Below are positions 46,357-55,865 of a DNA stretch of 57,421 bases, one piece after another. Under the pieces are notes generated by a model. It saw only the letters and a list, made by a program, of their open reading frames with translations. It was not told the origin of the DNA and ran no database searches. A program made the position numbers and the translations under genes. This DNA comes from Silene noctiflora (lineage: Eukaryota; Streptophyta; Magnoliopsida; Caryophyllales; Caryophyllaceae): NCBI GenBank assembly GCA_009801015.1, contig VHZZ01000037.1:254548-311968 (forward strand), in the 5' to 3' direction. The stretch's first letter is position 1, and each line of letters begins with the position of its first letter.

Positions 46357-47655
46357 TTATTCTTCCTCAGACTCGGACTCTGCGCTCTGAAGCCACTCAA
46401 CAAAAGGCTTGACGAATTTCCACATCGCTGAGCTTTTGTTGGCTCCAGCTGATCCCTTTTGGTACCATTCAACAATGACCTCCTCCTGCAGCACATCACT
46501 GTCATAGAGATTCTTCAAAACCAGTGCTATCTCCTTCACGACATCCGGGCCTGCTTTCCCACAGAATGCCTCAAAACCATGAAGTAGAACCCACTGTGAA
46601 CCGTCAGCATAAGCAAGTGCGGCAAGAAGGAAATTCTTCTTCTTATTGGCCTCTTTAGCAAAACCCTTTGCCACATCACCAAAGAGAGCCTCCATTAGTG
46701 CATTCACTACTTCCTGGTGGGTCCCTGAACAGGACACGAGATGAGCTTTCAGCTGGCCAGCGGTAGGAGCAGTGGCCATGAAATCTTTCAAGTCCTTCAC
46801 CAGGGTTTCATGTGGGTCAACCGGGTGAGTCCCGTTTGATTTCAGCTCGGGTTTCGAAGAGTCCTCTTCTGTGGTAAGCATAACCATCTCAGATGTCACG
46901 GCGCTAAGCTGTTCTTGAATCCTCTTTTGAGCTGCCGCCATTGATGTGTCAGTTTGCCACTGGATGTCATCATCTTCATCTTCAATTCCAGCTTCATCAT
47001 CATCATTTTGGCTTCCAGTGGGTGAACGGTCCTCATCTGATCCCGCCTTCTTCTTGGTGGAAGTAGCAGTACTTTTCGAACCGCCTTCTTTAGAAGACTT
47101 CTTACTTTTAGCTTTCAACTTCTTTGCCTCCTCATCAGCAGCTTCCCCTTCCTTGAGACGATCCTTCTCAGCCCGTCTCAAGGCTTTTTTGTCCTTGGAC
47201 GACTTTTTCACAACCGGCGGATTCTTAATTATAAAGGACGTGAGCTTATCCCTCATATCCACATCAGACACAAACCCGCAGGCAGCACACTTCAGCTGTA
47301 TCATTTGACTCTTAGTAATAAGAACTTCAGTCTCGGGGTTGCCACACCCATAACACTGGACATATTTCTTAATGAAGTTCTCAAGGAGTCCAGCTAGTTT
47401 TGCGGTATCATGGGACCCATTGACAAGGGAAGTGCCGGTTTTCTCGTCAAATTTGGATTGAGCTCCAAGCTCACAGCCAAAGTACTTGGTGGTGTAGGAA
47501 GGAGGCCTCGCTAAGGCTTTTGCAATGTCAACCATGTTGACAATATTGGTCTTGATGCCATTTCCTCGGCCTTCAATTTTAGTGATCATCTTTGGCATCT
47601 TGTACCTGTAGAAGGCATCGTCAGCATTGTCCTTTCCAATGTTCAGAAGCGCCAT
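46357..47655 (-). CDS. Eukaryotic translation initiation factor 5 (eIF5), copy 1
   Basis: An intronless frame of 432 residues. eIF5 is the GTPase-activating protein for eIF2 in the 43S preinitiation complex and fixes start-codon choice. The N-terminal domain has the YRYKMP motif whose Arg (residue 17) corresponds to the catalytic Arg15 of human eIF5, and the C4 zinc finger C101, C104, C123, C126. A Lys/Asp/Glu-rich linker lies at about 145-235. The C-terminal W2 (HEAT-like) domain runs about 265-425 and ends in the acidic-aromatic motifs EEVIVEWYQKG and FVEWLQSAESESEEE. The start context, ACAAAATGG, is good. A 5'-UTR intron spans 49386-47940, and a 68-codon upstream ORF ends 28 bases before the ATG. 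Residues 1-252 are identical to copy 2, but the rest differs at about 18 positions. Confidence 0.95.
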   Translation of the reverse strand: MALLNIGKDNADDAFYRYKMPKMITKIEGRGNGIKTNIVNMVDIAKALARPPSYTTKYFGCELGAQSKFDEKTGTSLVNGSHDTAKLAGLLENFIKKYVQCYGCGNPETEVLITKSQMIQLKCAACGFVSDVDMRDKLTSFIIKNPPVVKKSSKDKKALRRAEKDRLKEGEAADEEAKKLKAKSKKSSKEGGSKSTATSTKKKAGSDEDRSPTGSQNDDDEAGIEDEDDDIQWQTDTSMAAAQKRIQEQLSAVTSEMVMLTTEEDSSKPELKSNGTHPVDPHETLVKDLKDFMATAPTAGQLKAHLVSCSGTHQEVVNALMEALFGDVAKGFAKEANKKKNFLLAALAYADGSQWVLLHGFEAFCGKAGPDVVKEIALVLKNLYDSDVLQEEVIVEWYQKGSAGANKSSAMWKFVKPFVEWLQSAESESEEE

Positions 47656-47683
47656 TTTGTCTTGCAGATGATGTTGAACTTTG

Positions 47684-47890
47684 TTAGGAAGAGATAATAT
47701 GAGCAGAGCCTAATAGAAAGGAAGGTCGCATAAAATTGCAACCCCAACGTTCAACTGAATTCCCCTCAAATGGCCCGAGATGCATACAGATAACTTCAAA
47801 AGATAAAGGGTTATCCTTTTTTCTACGAGTAAGACAGTGTTCTCCACACCAATCAACTGATGACGCAAAAACAGTCTTCTGTATAGACAT
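47684..47890 (-). CDS. Upstream ORF in the eIF5 5' UTR, copy 1 (68 codons)
   Basis: It starts MSIQKTVFASSVDWCGEHCL and ends FLLGSAHIISS, then stop. It lies in the second 5'-UTR exon, which begins at 47939 after a TTTGCAG acceptor, so it is in the mature leader. Its ATG is the first in the predicted leader. Its context is very poor (TTT before, T after), while the main ATG has A at -3 and G at +4. The 28-base gap to the main ATG is short for reinitiation. Plant eIF5 genes are, as I recall, among those with conserved peptide uORFs; here the peptide is intact in both copies with one substitution (Glu for Gln). Confidence 0.75.
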   Translation of the reverse strand: MSIQKTVFASSVDWCGEHCLTRRKKDNPLSFEVICMHLGPFEGNSVERWGCNFMRPSFLLGSAHIISS

Positions 47891-48191
47891 AAAAGGATCT
47901 TCAAACTCGCAAGGCAAGCAGGAATTAACAGCCAATATCCTGCAAAGAAGACACGGTGATTTGTAAGAAGCAAATAATAATAATTAGTATATAAACAAAC
48001 CAGCACATCAGAAACTAAATCATCAAACAGTAGCTTTAGGTTTAGAAAACAAGGAACATAGAAAAAAGATAAACTTTAGGCAGTAATTTCGAAAACAAAA
48101 AACAAAATCAGTAAATCCGTAATAGTATATAGCATGTAAATATCAAAATCATGATATAATCGGATGGTATGCTGCCAAACAAACAGCAAAA

Positions 48192-48760
48192 TACAGCAAC
48201 AACACTCTTGTAACAACCCAGTAAATCCCAACGTAGATAGGTAAGCAAGCAAGTATAATTTCTAATAATCGAACCCAGAGAACGAATGACTCTACTTCAA
48301 GACCAGCTGACATATACCAAGGTAAATAAGCAAAGCTTGAAGATGACTTAGCAATCGCCACAATTAACAACAAACTACAGCAACAACACTACTATAAAGA
48401 CTCAGTTAATCCAAATGTAAATACGCAGGTAAACATCATTACTTCAACTCGAAACTAGAGAAGCATGATTCTACTTCAAAACCACCTGACACGTACAGAC
48501 TAAAGTCAATCCAACCCAACAAACTAGGATGCTAGAAGATAACTAAACAATCGCCTCAATTAACAGCAAACTACAGCAACAACACTAATATAACGACCCA
48601 CTTAAACCAATCGTATATACAAAGGCAAATATTGCTTCTTCTAATCAAAACAAGAGAAGCGTGGTTCTACCTGACACATAACGTCTAAAATCAATCCAAC
48701 CCAGCAAACTAACATGCTTGAACATGACTTGGGAATTGCCTCAAAACATATGAGGTACAC
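48192..48760. repeat. Three-unit tandem repeat, about 185-196 bp
   Basis: Units begin ACAGCAACAACAC at 48192, 48377 and 48573. Each is followed in order by an ACCCA/ACTCA..TAAATCC word, AGGYAAGCA, an AATCGAAC word, TCTACTTCAA and CCTGACA..TA. One related unit survives in the copy 2 intron at about 52990-53190. Confidence 0.75.
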
Positions 48761-48825
48761 AAATTTCAACGGATTCATAGCTTGACTCATAACAACCAGG
48801 TTACAAATCATCATACACTATCATC

Positions 48826-48914
48826 TACTTCCTTCGTTCCATTTGATTGTATTCATTTTTCAAAAACTCCGCCACATAATTTGGAAAACGAATACAATCA
48901 AATGAAATAGAGTC
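48826..48914. mobile_element. Short Stowaway-like MITE in the eIF5 copy 1 intron
   Basis: TA, CTTCCTTCGTTCCATTTGATTGTATTC at the left pairs with GAATACAATCAAATGAAATAG at the right. It is about 85 bp and nearly all stem. Related fragments lie at about 53279 and 53885 in the copy 2 intron. Confidence 0.75.
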
Positions 48915-49386
48915 GACATCGTATACCGATTCAAACTTAACTAATTCTCTCACAACTAGATGACTAAAACATCAATCAAGTAAATCAACCACCACTTCTC
49001 TCTAATTCAATCCACTACACGAACACATCCAATCATTCATTCATCCATTCAATCAAGAATCACACAACATATCATACTCCCAAAATTAATACGCAATCAA
49101 TTATGTCAACCACTCCTAATTACAATCGATCAATCAATCAATCTACTATTATGAGCACATCATTCAAATCAAATCAAATCTAATCTAATAACCTAACAAA
49201 AGAAGATAATCTACCCAATCGAATCGCAAAAACTACGAATCGACCAGTTTGAAACTCGAATTTAATCGAAAAACTAAATCAAACCAGATAAACAACATAC
49301 ATAAATCAGAGAAGAAATTAATTAATTAATAAATAAATCGATGATAGTAGGAATTAATAGAAGTGAGAATTAGAGAGAAAAAGTAC

Positions 49387-49505
49387 CTTGACGATATAGA
49401 GAGAGAACGGAAGAACCCTAGAAATTGGGGGTGGATTTATAAGTGGTGTGTGGTGTCGCAATTTGGGTATTTATTTTAAAAATTAGTCGGCTATTTCTAG
49501 GTCAA
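49387..49505 (-). promoter_or_regulatory. Promoter and first leader exon of eIF5 copy 1
   Basis: TTATAAAT on the mRNA strand (49442-49435) is the likely TATA box. Downstream lies a CCCCCAATTTCTAGGGTTCTTCC leader shared with copy 2, containing an AACCCTAG-type (telo-box-like) word common in translation-machinery genes. Upstream, ATAGCCGAC contains the DRE/CRT core RCCGAC, also present in the copy 2 promoter. Functions of these words are inferred. Confidence 0.6.
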
Positions 49506-51172
49506 AAATATTGTACTCTTCCTTTTTCAATTTAGGGTAGGACTAGGTAAAAAAAAAAAAAAAAAAAAATCCAGGATTTTGTAAGCGGTTTTACGATGTT
49601 TTATGGTAAAACGGCTTTACAATAATTTTACTAGATATATTTTCTAGTGTCAGTTTTACCCTTCTTCTTGTATGGTTGTTCACTTGATGGTCCGGATTTA
49701 AAACCAGACCGCGCCGCACAATTTAGTCAGGGCCAATTGGACAATAATTTATTTGGTCTGATCCACGGGCAAGTAATTTATGGTAATTCATTCATTTTTT
49801 TTTAGAAAATTTAGAATTTTGGTTAATTAGTAGGTATTTACTCCATCTTATTTGATCTGGTTCATGCCAATATTTGACCACTAAACACCCCATACCCTAA
49901 TGTGCACTACCACCATCTAATTTGATTAGATTGTTGGATTATGATGGGTTAATGGTTTCTATGGTTAGGGTGGATTAAGTTAGGGTGATAGCGGTTGTAG
50001 GTCAAGGTTAAGTAGTAGTGGGCATCGGTCAGGGGTTCGTTAGTAGTGGTGATAACGTGTTGGATTGTTGGATTTTGGTGTTTATGGGTTGGAGGTTAGA
50101 TGGTGATGGTTGAGTGACCGTGGGAAAGTAAGTTTTGCATTAGGATTGGTTTTGACTCGTTATTAATGTTTTTTACTAAATTGAATGACATAATTCATAC
50201 TGAACTTTCCTCTTCTATCTCTTATCATGATATCACGCTTTAGACAAAAAAAAAAAAAAAAAAAAAGAAAAAAAAACTTAGCCGACTCCCCTTTGCTGTG
50301 TTATTCCTATACCACCCTGGTTGGCGTTGATGATTCAAGCAAAAACAAAACCCCTAAAATCGATTTTTTAATCATCATATACTACCAAAGGTCTCACAAT
50401 GGCTCTCACTCTGTTCATCACCCAAGTTAAATTAAGACATGACAGTTATGAAGATTTGTGTCAGTATACACTATTACGTATGTCCGTCAAATCACCCCGA
50501 CAAGGGTTTCATGACAATTCAATTGATAGACCGAATGACAAATTCTTTCTTAGTCAATGAGAAGTGGGTAACTGCACTAGAGTTCAATGGATTACTCGTC
50601 ATTTGTGAGTCGTTGACGACATCTCGTCGCTATCTGGCACTCGACTTCCACTTTTTTTTTTCTACTAATAATCTATCACTGAAGTTATTTTTTTTTTACC
50701 CATGTGGCAATGTCACTTACCTCTCTTGGGGCTGAGCTAGCATAGCTATCAACCACCATTACGGAACAACAAGCCTGGTAATTTTATCAACCGTCCAAGG
50801 AAAAAACTTATGACCAAACCCAAAATGACCCGACTAAGGCCTAACATGAAGCCCCCTATAGCTGCGCCAAACTGAAAAAAAAAAAAAAGCACCCTTGCTG
50901 ACCTACGAGGCTACGAATGAAAAAAATTGCACCCATGCTGACTTACGAATAAGTTTCACCATCCGAAATATCTCGAAAACTGCTATCAATATATAGTTGA
51001 AAACAAGGTCCAAGAATTCAACACCAAACGATTACTGGAAAGTAAATAAACTTAACACACGACCAAACCAGAAACAGAGAAAAGTAGCAGTAAATAGTAA
51101 ACAACGCGATTATTCATTAATCGAACATCAAATGAGTATTGAGTTTTTTTTTTAATGCGAACTCCTCAGGAT
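49506..51172. other. Spacer between the two eIF5 copies
   Basis: No gene is supported. A runs lie near 49550-49570 and 50248-50275. From about 50820 the sequence (AAATGACCCGACTAAGGCCTAAC) matches the 3' flank of copy 1 from about 46054, so the duplicated unit includes at least 300 bp beyond the stop codon. The open frames at 50227-50735 have no domain. Confidence 0.5.
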
Positions 51173-52471
51173 TCAGTCTTCCTCAGATTCGGACTCTGCG
51201 CTCTGAAGCCACTCAACAAACGGCTTAACTTGCTTCCACAGTGCCGAGCTTTTGTCGGACCCAGCTGATCCCTTTTGGTACCATTCAACAATGACCTCCT
51301 CCTCCAGCAGATCACTGTCATAGAGATTCTTCAAGACCAGCGCAATCTCCTTCACAGTATCTGAGCCAGATTTCCCACAGAAAGCCTCGAAACCATGAAG
51401 TAGAACCCACTGCGAACCATCAGCATAAGCGAGGGCGGCAACAAGGAAATTTTTCTTCTTATTGGCCTCTTTAGCGAAACCCTTGGCCACATCACCAAAC
51501 AAAGCCTCCATTAGTGCATTCACTACTTCCTGGTGAGTCCCTGAACAGGACCCGAGGTGGGCTTTTAGCTTGCCAGCTGTAGGACCAGTGGCCATGTAAG
51601 CTTTCAAGTCCTTCACCAGGGTTTCATGCGGGTCAACCGGGTGAGTACCGTTTGATTTTGTCTCAGGTTTTGATGAGTTCTCTTCTGTGGTAAGCATAAC
51701 CATTTCAGATGTCGCGGCACTAAGCTGTTCTTGAATCCTCTTTTGAGCTGCCGCCATTGATGTGTCAGTTTGCCACTGGATGTCATCATCTTCATCTTCA
51801 ATTCCAGCTTCATCATCATCATTTTGGCTTCCAGTGGGTGAACGGTCCTCATCTGATCCCGCCTTCTTCTTGGTGGAAGTAGCAGTACTTTTCGAACCGC
51901 CTTCTTTAGAAGACTTCTTACTTTTAGCTTTCAACTTCTTTGCCTCCTCATCAGCAGCTTCCCCTTCCTTGAGACGATCCTTCTCAGCCCGTCTCAAGGC
52001 TTTTTTGTCCTTGGACGACTTTTTCACAACCGGCGGATTCTTAATTATAAAGGACGTGAGCTTATCCCTCATATCCACATCAGACACAAACCCGCAGGCA
52101 GCACACTTCAGCTGTATCATTTGACTCTTAGTAATAAGAACTTCAGTCTCGGGGTTGCCACACCCATAACACTGGACATATTTCTTAATGAAGTTCTCAA
52201 GGAGTCCAGCTAGTTTTGCGGTATCATGGGACCCATTGACAAGGGAAGTGCCGGTTTTCTCGTCAAATTTGGATTGAGCTCCAAGCTCACAGCCAAAGTA
52301 CTTGGTGGTGTAGGAAGGAGGCCTCGCTAAGGCTTTTGCAATGTCAACCATGTTGACAATATTGGTCTTGATGCCATTTCCTCGGCCTTCAATTTTAGTG
52401 ATCATCTTTGGCATCTTGTACCTGTAGAAGGCATCGTCAGCATTGTCCTTTCCAATGTTCAGAAGCGCCAT
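51173..52471 (-). CDS. Eukaryotic translation initiation factor 5 (eIF5), copy 2
   Basis: An intronless frame of 432 residues in the same orientation and 4816 bp upstream (in gene terms) of copy 1. It has the same Arg17, the same C4 zinc finger (101, 104, 123, 126) and a full W2 domain ending FVEWLQSAESESEED. All catalytic and binding features are kept, so both copies look functional. Differences from copy 1 start at residue 253 and include Ala for Val there, Tyr for Phe and Lys for Gln in the linker to the W2 domain, and Gln for Phe near the C terminus. The 5'-UTR intron is 55673-52756. The upstream ORF is at 52706-52500. Confidence 0.95.
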   Translation of the reverse strand: MALLNIGKDNADDAFYRYKMPKMITKIEGRGNGIKTNIVNMVDIAKALARPPSYTTKYFGCELGAQSKFDEKTGTSLVNGSHDTAKLAGLLENFIKKYVQCYGCGNPETEVLITKSQMIQLKCAACGFVSDVDMRDKLTSFIIKNPPVVKKSSKDKKALRRAEKDRLKEGEAADEEAKKLKAKSKKSSKEGGSKSTATSTKKKAGSDEDRSPTGSQNDDDEAGIEDEDDDIQWQTDTSMAAAQKRIQEQLSAATSEMVMLTTEENSSKPETKSNGTHPVDPHETLVKDLKAYMATGPTAGKLKAHLGSCSGTHQEVVNALMEALFGDVAKGFAKEANKKKNFLVAALAYADGSQWVLLHGFEAFCGKSGSDTVKEIALVLKNLYDSDLLEEEVIVEWYQKGSAGSDKSSALWKQVKPFVEWLQSAESESEED

Positions 52472-52499
52472 TTTGTCTTGCAGATGATGTTGAACTTTG

Positions 52500-52706
52500 T
52501 TAGGAAGAGATAATATGAGCAGAGCCTAATAGAAAGGAAGGTCGCATAAAATTGCAACCCCAACGTTGAACTGAATTCCCCTCGAATGGCCCGAGATGCA
52601 TACAGATAACTTCAAAAGATAAAGGGTTATCCTTTTTTCTACGAGTAAGACAGTGTTCTCCACACCAATCAACTGATGACGCAAAAACAGTCTTCTGTAT
52701 AGACAT
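52500..52706 (-). CDS. Upstream ORF in the eIF5 5' UTR, copy 2 (68 codons)
   Basis: Same length and position relative to the main ATG as in copy 1. Two base differences give one amino-acid change (Gln in GNSVQRWG). The leader exon starts at 52755 after an identical-type acceptor. The first 35 or so bases of that exon differ from copy 1, so identity between the copies begins inside this exon, shortly before the uORF ATG. Confidence 0.75.
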   Translation of the reverse strand: MSIQKTVFASSVDWCGEHCLTRRKKDNPLSFEVICMHLGPFEGNSVQRWGCNFMRPSFLLGSAHIISS

Positions 52707-53187
52707 AAAAGGATCTTCAAACTCCACTTTAAGAAACCGCAATGCAGCCAATATCCTGCAAAGTAAGACACAATAATTTGTAAGCAGCAAATAATAAATT
52801 AGAATATAAACAGACCAGCACATAAGCATCAAGTTATCAAATAGTAGCTTCAGGTATAGAAAACCAGAAACATAGAAAAAAGGTATCCTTTTGGGATTAC
52901 TAATAATATTAGAAAACAATTAACAAAATCAGTACTATTTCGTAACAGTAACTATTAGAATAGTGATATAATCAGTTGGATATACTACCAAATCAACAGC
53001 AAGCTATTCGACCCAGTAAATCCCAACTTAAATAGGCAGGCAAGCATTGGTTTTTATAATCGAAACTAGAGAAATTCAACTTCAAAATCATCTGACATAT
53101 ACCATATGTATTATTAGAAAAGCATCCACGTCAACAATTAATCCAAACCAACAAATAACATGCTTGAAAATGACTTTGCAATCGCCT

Positions 53188-53635
53188 CAAACATTTAAGG
53201 CACACAAATGTCAATATACATAACACTTCCATAATTCATCTCATAATAACAATTATACAAATCATACACTAAATATTCTTCCTTTGCTCCATTTGTTGGT
53301 ATACATTTTTCAAAAATTGAACAGAGTAAATATAAGGATTTAAAATTAACAAACATCCCACCAGTTTTCAATACAAGGATATTTGGCATGTCTCTCTAAT
53401 TCAATCTACAGCAAACATTTAAGGTACACAAATGTCAATATACCAAACACTTTCATAGTTCATATTATAAAAAAAATTATACAAATCATACACTAAATAT
53501 TCTTCCTTTGCTCCATTTGCTTGTATACATTTTTCAAAAATTGAACCGAGTAAATATAAGGATTCAAAATTAACAAACATCCAACCAGTTTTCCATACAA
53601 GGATATTTGGCATGTCTCTCTAATTCAATCTAGAG
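53188..53635. repeat. 224-bp direct tandem duplication
   Basis: 53188-53411 and 53412-53635 share CAAACATTTAAGGYACACAAATGTC, ATACACTAAATATTCTTCCTTTG, AATTAACAAACATCC and GGCATGTCTCTCTAATTCAATC at the same spacing, with scattered mismatches. Confidence 0.9.
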
Positions 53636-54377
53636 TATGAACCCATTGACCATCCAATCATTCATTTATTCATTCAATCCAGAATCACGCACGATATCAT
53701 AATCCCAAAAATAAAACACAATCAAGTTCGTCAACCACTCGTGATTAGAAATTATAATCATTCTACTATACAAGCACATCAATTAAACTAAATCGAATAA
53801 CCTAAAAAAACGCATACAAATTTATTGATTGAATCTTAAAAATTTATCAATCAGTTAAAACTTGAATTTAATGAAAAATACCTATTTCCTTTTGTTCCAT
53901 TTGACTGTATGTTTTTCAAAAACCACGTCCCATATTTTAAAAAAAATGTATAGAGTAAAACAGAACAAGGAAGTGGAAAAAATGTTTGTACATAATATTT
54001 CTACACGCACAAGGCACACAACCAACAAAATTCCCAGTCAAAAAAAAATGAAGTTAAAAAACTGAAACCCGTTATGGTGAAAGCAAATTTACCCTCCCTA
54101 AATGGTTTTAGAAGTTACAACGGCACGATCATAACGGGAAAAGTTAAAACAAGGGAACGCTGCCAAAGCATTCTAATTTCCAGCAGCACAAAGAGAAAAC
54201 AAAAAGAAAACTTATATAACCAAAAGTCGTGATACCATACATGTAACCAAACACAACCCAATGAAAACAGCAGAGTCAAAGAATAGCACCAACCGCTTAA
54301 TGTAGTTAAAATGACAGCCCAAGGTAGTGAAAGAGAAATAATCTCACTAATTGGTTTTCAAAGTTACAAACTTTGCT

Positions 54378-54835
54378 ATCATAAAATCAAATGTTAATTT
54401 AGGTGACTGACTGACTATACCATGTATCAAGTAAACATGAATAGCTAATTTAGTCACCATTTTACAGCAGCACAGCAACTGACTACCACGTATATGATTA
54501 CAGGGTGCAGCAGCGATTATGAATTTATTATCAATCAATGGAGGAACGAAAAGATGAGCCAAAAAGAATGAAAGTTGCTAAATCATTTCAATGACTCAAA
54601 CAAAGTCACGGAAATGATATACTCACTAAGCCTGAGACCCAAATAAAACCAAGGAATAGCATCAAAAAATGTAGTTCAGATGACAACCACTATAGCAACA
54701 ACAAATTGATCTTGCTAAATGATTTCTAAAGTAGAAAACTCTAGTGTCATCAAAAACAAAATGTCAATATAGGTGACTGACTGACTATCACATACAAAGA
54801 AAAACGTGAATAGCTAATTTAGTCACCATCTAATG
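54378..54835. repeat. Dispersed repeat pair in the eIF5 copy 2 intron
   Basis: AGGTGACTGACTGACTAT followed by AATAGCTAATTTAGTCACCAT occurs near 54400 and 54770, about 370 bp apart, with a related but shorter flank. The ends GGTGACT and AGTCACC are inverted with respect to each other, so each copy may be a small foldback element. Confidence 0.55.
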
Positions 54836-55673
54836 CTGTCAAAACAACAGCTATATCAAATACAACAAAAACAATATTAACCCAATACCTCAATGTCTCC
54901 CGCAAATTGCGATATTTGCAAGGTAAGTGGGTCGGAGTTACGCAGTGTTACCCAAGATAAACTAATCACTATAATCAATCAGATTCAATATATATCCAAA
55001 CTAGCATATATAGTGGAACTAAACTAAGAAGAAAAAATGTCACAGCATTCCAACAATTAAACAAAATGACCACGAAATCGTCACGACCTACACGACCAAT
55101 AAGTTCCGTAAGAAGGGTGTACTTTTCACTACAAGGGTATTAAGTATATGTGCCACTAATTCAATCCGTATCTCAATTATAAAAACACATCCAATCATTC
55201 ATTCACTCAGTGATAAATTCATTCATTCTCCGCAATTATTGACATATTCAAAATTAACTAATTCACTTACAGCTAGATTACCATAACATCAATTAAGTAC
55301 CACTAACCACTTTTCAACACAATACAAGGATATTTACTATTTAGCATGTGTCTCTCTAATTCAATCCATAACTCGATAATACGAAACACATCCAATCATT
55401 CATTCACTGATTCAATTCATTCATTCATTCATTTCGTAATACGCAATCGAGTATGTCAATCTATCACTCCTGATTATAATCAATCTACAATACAAAAACA
55501 TCAACTGAAATTAAATTAAATTAAATTAAATTAAATCAAATCAATCAAATAACCTAACAAAAAGACATAAATCTATCATTATATAATCGGAACAATTAAA
55601 CACGCAGATGAATCGGAATTGAAAGCAGTAGTAGATCGATGATAGGAATTAGAAGGAGAAGAGGAAGGTATAC

Positions 55674-55865
55674 CTTGATGATTGAGGGAGGATAGAGAGA
55701 GAAAGGAAGAACCCTAGAAATTGGGGGTGGCGAAAGGATGAAGAAAGATAGGAAGGAGTAGTTGGAATAAATTAGGGTTGATTGGTTTTATAAGTGGTGA
55801 CCCAATTAGGGTATTGTTGGATGTGTTTGTATTAGGGTAATGTCGGCTATCTCTTATGCTAGGTC
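55674..55865 (-). promoter_or_regulatory. Promoter and first leader exon of eIF5 copy 2
   Basis: TTATAAAA on the mRNA strand (55793-55786), preceded by CACC and an ATTGGG word as in copy 1. The leader shares CCACCCCCAATTTCTAGGGTTCTTCC with copy 1 but has an extra CT-rich stretch before it. GATAGCCGAC upstream keeps the RCCGAC core. Confidence 0.6.

Larger units (their letters stand above)
47940..49386 (-). other. 5'-UTR intron of eIF5 copy 1
   Basis: The donor CAAG/GTACTTTT is at 49387/49386 and the acceptor TTCTTTGCAG at 47940. Both sites have direct counterparts in copy 2. The intron holds a three-unit tandem repeat (48192-48760) and a small MITE (48826-48914), so its sequence is largely unlike the copy 2 intron. 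Confidence 0.75.
52756..55673 (-). other. 5'-UTR intron of eIF5 copy 2
   Basis: The donor CATCAAG/GTATACC is at 55674/55673; the acceptor is TACTTTGCAG at 52756. At 2918 bp it is twice the size of the copy 1 intron. The excess comes from a 224-bp tandem duplication, internal dispersed repeats, a SINE-like fragment (54885-54955) and TTCATTCATT runs. Words such as CACATCCAATCATTCATTCA near its 5' end are shared with copy 1, showing common origin. Confidence 0.75.

Noticed and set aside
46946..47308. Plus-strand 120-codon frame opposite eIF5 copy 1 (and its twin at 51762-52124)
   Set aside because: A shadow of the Lys/Glu/Asp-rich linker read on the other strand (Ser/Phe-rich); identical in both copies only because the sense sequence is.
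47697..47709. A TTCTATTAG sequence as the acceptor of the eIF5 5'-UTR intron
   Set aside because: The TTTGCAG at 47940 is a much better acceptor, lies at the same place in both copies, and would keep the uORF in the leader. RNA-seq could reverse this choice.
47684..47935. Extending the eIF5 uORF upstream to a TTG at 47935
   Set aside because: No ATG there; the first ATG in frame is at 47890, and the extra codons differ between the two copies.
50439..50735. 98-codon plus-strand frame between the eIF5 copies
   Set aside because: No domain, ends in a poly-Phe stretch from T runs, and has no counterpart in the duplicated unit.
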